Source: an uncultured Eubacteriales bacterium (GTDB lineage Bacteria; Bacillota; Clostridia; Lachnospirales; Bianqueaceae). From it: DNA of 9,959 nt. The position numbers and the translations under genes are program-made. The stretch lies in contig CABUPM010000082.1 in the NCBI GenBank assembly GCA_902493345.1, forward strand, positions 1-9,959. Reading direction: 5' to 3'. The notes under the pieces were generated by a model. It had not been told where the DNA came from and made no database searches. It saw only the letters and a list, made by a program, of their open reading frames with translations. Positions within the stretch are counted from its first letter, which is position 1; each line of letters starts with the position of its first letter. Shown here piece after piece: positions 6,596 through 9,959 of this stretch.

Positions 6596-8925
6596 TCCAC
6601 CCCCTTATCGTAGTGGCCGCTGATATAAGAATTTCCGGCAGGGACTGTCTCTGTCTCCTCCTGATATTCCATCAGCCTTTTCTCCGTCTCCTCTCCACTC
6701 TCCTCCAAAAAATACAACCGAAGCTTTCCGGCCGGCAGATTCTTAAGGAGCCTCTTTTTATTGGCAATCCAAACAGGCTTATAGCTGTAAAATACCGTAT
6801 AGCAGTCCTCGCAGTGCCGCTCCATGGGCCATGCCTCCTGCATCCGGTCGACGAGCTGCAGCTCGCCTCCCTTACGGCAGTATCCCCCCTCCTTGGCTGG
6901 ACACTGTTCACTCAGCATCACCGGGATTCTTCCGTATACCATACAGGCGCACCGAGAATCATACCGCAGGGACCGAAGCTCGGCAGCGTTCAATTCTACG
7001 GAAGCCGTATACCCTTCCAGATGCTCCCGGTAGAAGCGTCTGGAAGCCTCGTTCATGACCGGGATGCCGACTCCTGCCTCCACGGCCATGCCTCTTGCCT
7101 GGACGGGCGCGATCTCACCCATATTCTGTACCAGAACCCGGCGGATTCCCGCCTGCTTCCATTGATCCAGCTGTGCGAAAACTCTCTCCCCTGCTTTTTC
7201 TCTGACAACATACGGCAGGCTCAGACACAGCTGCGTATCCGTCCCCCGTACGATATTTTTATATTCTTCTATCTTTTCCGGCTGGAAAAACTCCTGCCGC
7301 AAATAAACTCTGCCGACCCTTCCGGATACAGCCCTGAGCTGTTCTTCTGTCGTCACAACCGCTTCCCAGAGGGTCTCCGGCCTCTCCTGCACTTCTTCCG
7401 CCGCTTCTTTCACCGGACATGGCGTATAATACGGCGCCTGCAGCTCTTCGGTCAGTCGCTGCGTCACTTCCCGGCGCAGTGCATTGAGCTCTGATACCGG
7501 AAGGAAGAGATCCGGATCCATCTGAACATGGACATCCTCTACACAAAAAGCGGAATCCCCGGTCTTTTTCAGCTGCCGGATCACATCCTCCTGTGTCAGT
7601 GGCCGGCTCTGTGCCTGTGCCGCTGCTTCCTTGCCTTCTGCCTGTACCATATGCTGTCCGTCCAATGTCTGGCCGATCAATATCGGGCGGCTGCCTTTTT
7701 TCAGATACATGCTCAGCTGTATGGGACGGCTGCGCTTATGCGTGCGTTCCAGAATCTCGCGATTCTCCCTCTTGCTGATCAGGAGCCGTACTTCGTCCCC
7801 TTTATGAACTCCATGCAGCGCCGGAATCGTCAAACGGTTCTCCGAAAGCCCCCGCTCCCTGACGATAATCGATGGATACGGCATACTGCCTGTTCGGATC
7901 TCCAGCGTGTCTCCCGGCTCTACCTTATGCGTCAGACTCAGGTGTGTCTGCCTGGCATCCGATGATTGCACATAGCCTGCCGGAATGCCGGAATGCTTGG
8001 GACTCTCCGCGCAGATCATATCCCCGGTCTTGCCATAGATATATCCCTTGGAAAAGCCGCCGCGGTTAAACAGCAATGCCAGCTCCTCCAGCTCCTCCGG
8101 CGCCGGACAGTATTCCTCTCCGGTCGCCTGATAAGAATCCAGTGCTCTGCGGTAAGCTGCTGTAACGCCCGCCACATAGGCCGCGCTCTTCAGCCTCCCC
8201 TCGATCTTAAGAGAGGCCGCACCGCTCTCTGAGAGCGCCTTGACATCGGACAAAGTACAGATATCCTTGAGATTAAGATAATTTCTCTTATGCGCGTCAC
8301 AGCTCAGGCTGTACTGCAGCCGGCATGGCTGCGCGCACCTTCCCCGGTTGCCGCTGCGTCCTCCGATCAGGGAACTCATCAGGCACTGTCCGGAATAGCT
8401 GTAGCACAACGCACCGTGGATAAAGACTTCCGTCTCCACCCCTACGCTTTGCGTGATATGCTTGACTTCCGTAAGCGGCAGCTCCCGTGAGAGCACCACC
8501 CGGCAAAAACCCAGTTCTTTCAGCCACTGCGCGCCCTGCGCATTATGAATGCTCATCTGCGTGCTGGCATGGAGTTCCACCTCCGGGAATCTCCTGCGGA
8601 TGTACTGCGCCGCGCCCATATCCTGCAAAATCAATCCGGTCATCCCCAACGGCAGCACCTCGTCCGTAAAACGGCACAGCTCATCCCACTCGGATTCCTT
8701 GACCAGCGTGTTCAGCGTCAGATAGGTCTTGACCCCTCGGGGATAGCAGTATTCCACCGCCTCCCGGATCTCACGGGCATCCAGATTGGCCGCGCTCTGT
8801 CTCGCGTTAAAAGCCTTGCCGCCAAAGTATACCGCGTCGGCTCCGGCGTCAACCGCCAGCTTCAAAATCTCCAGGCTCCCCGCAGGCGCCAGCAGCTCCG
8901 GAATCTGTCTATTCATTACCTTCAC
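6592..8925 (-). CDS. U32-family protein, probable RNA hydroxylase (RlhA/TrhP-like)
   Basis: This 777-residue protein belongs to the family still labelled peptidase U32. Studied members with this architecture are not proteases: RlhA hydroxylates 23S rRNA and TrhP hydroxylates wobble uridine in tRNA, using iron and prephenate-linked chemistry. The N-terminal half (about 7-300) is a TIM-barrel-like U32 domain with PELLAPAGS, DAVYFGGKAFNAR, ELHASTQMSIHN and HGALCYSYSGQC. Four cysteines (174, 181, 197, 201, the last two in RGRCAQPC) match the conserved set needed for activity, probably as an Fe-S ligand set. A middle region (about 380-500) resembles DUF3656. The C-terminal part (about 519-715) looks like a second U32-like half with YGRIPVMLSEQCP and six more cysteines. 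The start is GTG at 8925, overlapping the ruvB stop by 4 nt; ATG at 8916 would give MNRQIPELLAPAGS and is a close alternative, and neither has a strong Shine-Dalgarno. The exact RNA target is unknown. Confidence 0.88.
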   Translation of the reverse strand: MKVMNRQIPELLAPAGSLEILKLAVDAGADAVYFGGKAFNARQSAANLDAREIREAVEYCYPRGVKTYLTLNTLVKESEWDELCRFTDEVLPLGMTGLILQDMGAAQYIRRRFPEVELHASTQMSIHNAQGAQWLKELGFCRVVLSRELPLTEVKHITQSVGVETEVFIHGALCYSYSGQCLMSSLIGGRSGNRGRCAQPCRLQYSLSCDAHKRNYLNLKDICTLSDVKALSESGAASLKIEGRLKSAAYVAGVTAAYRRALDSYQATGEEYCPAPEELEELALLFNRGGFSKGYIYGKTGDMICAESPKHSGIPAGYVQSSDARQTHLSLTHKVEPGDTLEIRTGSMPYPSIIVRERGLSENRLTIPALHGVHKGDEVRLLISKRENREILERTHKRSRPIQLSMYLKKGSRPILIGQTLDGQHMVQAEGKEAAAQAQSRPLTQEDVIRQLKKTGDSAFCVEDVHVQMDPDLFLPVSELNALRREVTQRLTEELQAPYYTPCPVKEAAEEVQERPETLWEAVVTTEEQLRAVSGRVGRVYLRQEFFQPEKIEEYKNIVRGTDTQLCLSLPYVVREKAGERVFAQLDQWKQAGIRRVLVQNMGEIAPVQARGMAVEAGVGIPVMNEASRRFYREHLEGYTASVELNAAELRSLRYDSRCACMVYGRIPVMLSEQCPAKEGGYCRKGGELQLVDRMQEAWPMERHCEDCYTVFYSYKPVWIANKKRLLKNLPAGKLRLYFLEESGEETEKRLMEYQEETETVPAGNSYISGHYDKGVE

Positions 8926-9959
8926 TCTTTCATTCCCAATTGTTCGCCGCCCTCAGGCACGGTTCTATGAAAATACGTCAAACACTTGACCGTTGCCATA
9001 CGTCCTCGGGGCGTCCGCTGCAGAAATCCCTGCTGCATCAGATAGGGCTCACATACATCCTCTACTGTCCCTACATCCTCACCGATGGATGCCGCCAGCG
9101 TCTCCAATCCGACCGGCCCGCCGCCAAACGTATCCATCAGCGTCAGCAGCAGACGCCTGTCCATGGTATCCAGTCCGCACGGATCAACCTTCAGGGCATT
9201 GAGCGCGTGCTGTGCCGTCTCCTTGGTGATCCGTCCGTCAAACATCACTTCCGCGAAATCCCGTGTACGCTTCAACAGCCGGTTGGCCAGACGCGGCGTA
9301 CCGCGGCTCCTGCCCGCGATCTCCGCCGCGCCCTCTTCGTCGATCTCGACCTCCAGGGTCTTAGCTGAGCGCATGACGATCTGCGTCAGTTCTTCTTTTT
9401 TATAAAATTCCAGATGGTTGACCATACCAAAACGATCCCGCAGCGGTGCGGACAGCATTCCCACCCTTGTCGTCGCGCCGATCAGCGTGAACTTGGGGAG
9501 ATCAATCCGCAGAGCCTTGGCTGCCGGTCCCTTACCGATCATAATGTCGATCACGTAGTCCTCCATCGCCGGGTAGAGAATCTCCTCCACCTGCCGGTTC
9601 AGGCGGTGAATCTCATCGATAAACAGCACATCCCCTTCGGAAAGGTTATTCAGAACCGCCGCGATATCGCCAGGCCGCTCCAATGCCGGACCCGTGGTGA
9701 TCTTGATGTTCACGCCCATTTCATTGGCGATGATCCCCGCAAGCGTCGTCTTGCCCAGTCCCGGAGGGCCGTAAAACAGCAGGTGATCCAGGGGATCATG
9801 ACGGCGCTTGGCCGCCTCGATAAATACCTTCAGATTGTGCTTGATCTCTTCCTGCCCCGTATATTCGTCAAAACGATGCGGCCGCAGGCTCTTCTCCGTT
9901 TCCTCTTCTTCTTTATGAACCGTCGCGTCGATAATCCGCTCCAGTCTCTCTATCTCCAT
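8922..9959 (-). CDS. ruvB: RuvB, Holliday junction branch-migration helicase motor
   Basis: RuvB is the hexameric AAA+ ATPase that, with RuvA, drives branch migration of Holliday junctions during homologous recombination and fork repair in the cytoplasm. The 345-residue length is normal. Visible motifs are SLRPHRFDEYTGQ near the N-terminus (24-36), Walker A GPPGLGKTT (64-72), Walker B LFIDEIH (112-118), sensor 1 GATTR (161-165), the arginine-finger segment APLRDRFG (171-178), and sensor 2 RGTPRLANRLLKR (219-231). The C-terminal winged-helix DNA-binding domain (about 260-335) contains RTPRGR. The first ATG lies exactly at the right edge, so a longer N-terminus is possible, but the family consensus begins close to here. 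The stop TGA overlaps the GTG start of the U32 gene, suggesting translational coupling. ruvA is usually just upstream and would lie outside the window. Confidence 0.97.
   Translation of the reverse strand: MEIERLERIIDATVHKEEEETEKSLRPHRFDEYTGQEEIKHNLKVFIEAAKRRHDPLDHLLFYGPPGLGKTTLAGIIANEMGVNIKITTGPALERPGDIAAVLNNLSEGDVLFIDEIHRLNRQVEEILYPAMEDYVIDIMIGKGPAAKALRIDLPKFTLIGATTRVGMLSAPLRDRFGMVNHLEFYKKEELTQIVMRSAKTLEVEIDEEGAAEIAGRSRGTPRLANRLLKRTRDFAEVMFDGRITKETAQHALNALKVDPCGLDTMDRRLLLTLMDTFGGGPVGLETLAASIGEDVGTVEDVCEPYLMQQGFLQRTPRGRMATVKCLTYFHRTVPEGGEQLGMKE

Overview
The window looks like chromosomal DNA of a Gram-positive clostridial bacterium, most likely a moderately GC-rich member of the Lachnospiraceae. 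This is inferred from the style of the proteins: a secreted glucosaminidase with SH3b, cadherin-like and peptidoglycan-binding repeats, a long U32-family protein, and a SEDS/short-PBP pair. AGGAGG-type ribosome binding sites and TTG or GTG start codons support it. No marker gene fixes the species.

All six genes that I can support lie on the minus strand, so transcription runs from high to low coordinates. The order is ruvB (8922-9959, at the right edge), a U32-family protein related to RNA hydroxylases (6592-8925), a SEDS glycosyltransferase of the FtsW/RodA type (5183-6595), a short class B penicillin-binding protein (3775-5256), a secreted modular cell-wall hydrolase (899-3655), and a membrane-anchored helical protein of unknown function that runs off the left edge (1 to about 770). 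The last one has no stop codon inside the window and is easy to miss.

The first four genes form a tightly coupled operon. ruvB/U32 and U32/SEDS overlap by 4 nt each, and the PBP starts 74 nt inside the end of the SEDS gene. The SEDS protein and the PBP should together make one peptidoglycan synthase: the SEDS protein polymerises glycan strands from lipid II and the PBP crosslinks them. The hydrolase downstream has its own near-consensus sigma-A promoter (TTGACA, 17 bp, TAGGAT), a strong Shine-Dalgarno sequence and a TTG start. A WalR-like direct repeat lies just upstream of this promoter, and a hairpin terminator follows the gene. The hydrolase would cut or remodel the wall made by the upstream pair, so much of the window concerns the cell wall.

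The region between the hydrolase and the left-edge gene (771-898) holds the terminator, a short AT-rich palindrome and two Shine-Dalgarno sequences. A near-perfect promoter (TTGACA, 17 bp, TATACT) overlaps the most likely start of the left-edge gene, so that start is uncertain. I see no tRNA, rRNA, CRISPR array, transposon or clear sign of horizontal transfer. Most of the window is ordinary core genome. The points worth a second look are the repeat architecture of the hydrolase, its possible WalR control, the C-terminal cysteine cluster of the U32 protein, and the puzzling 5' end of the left-edge gene.
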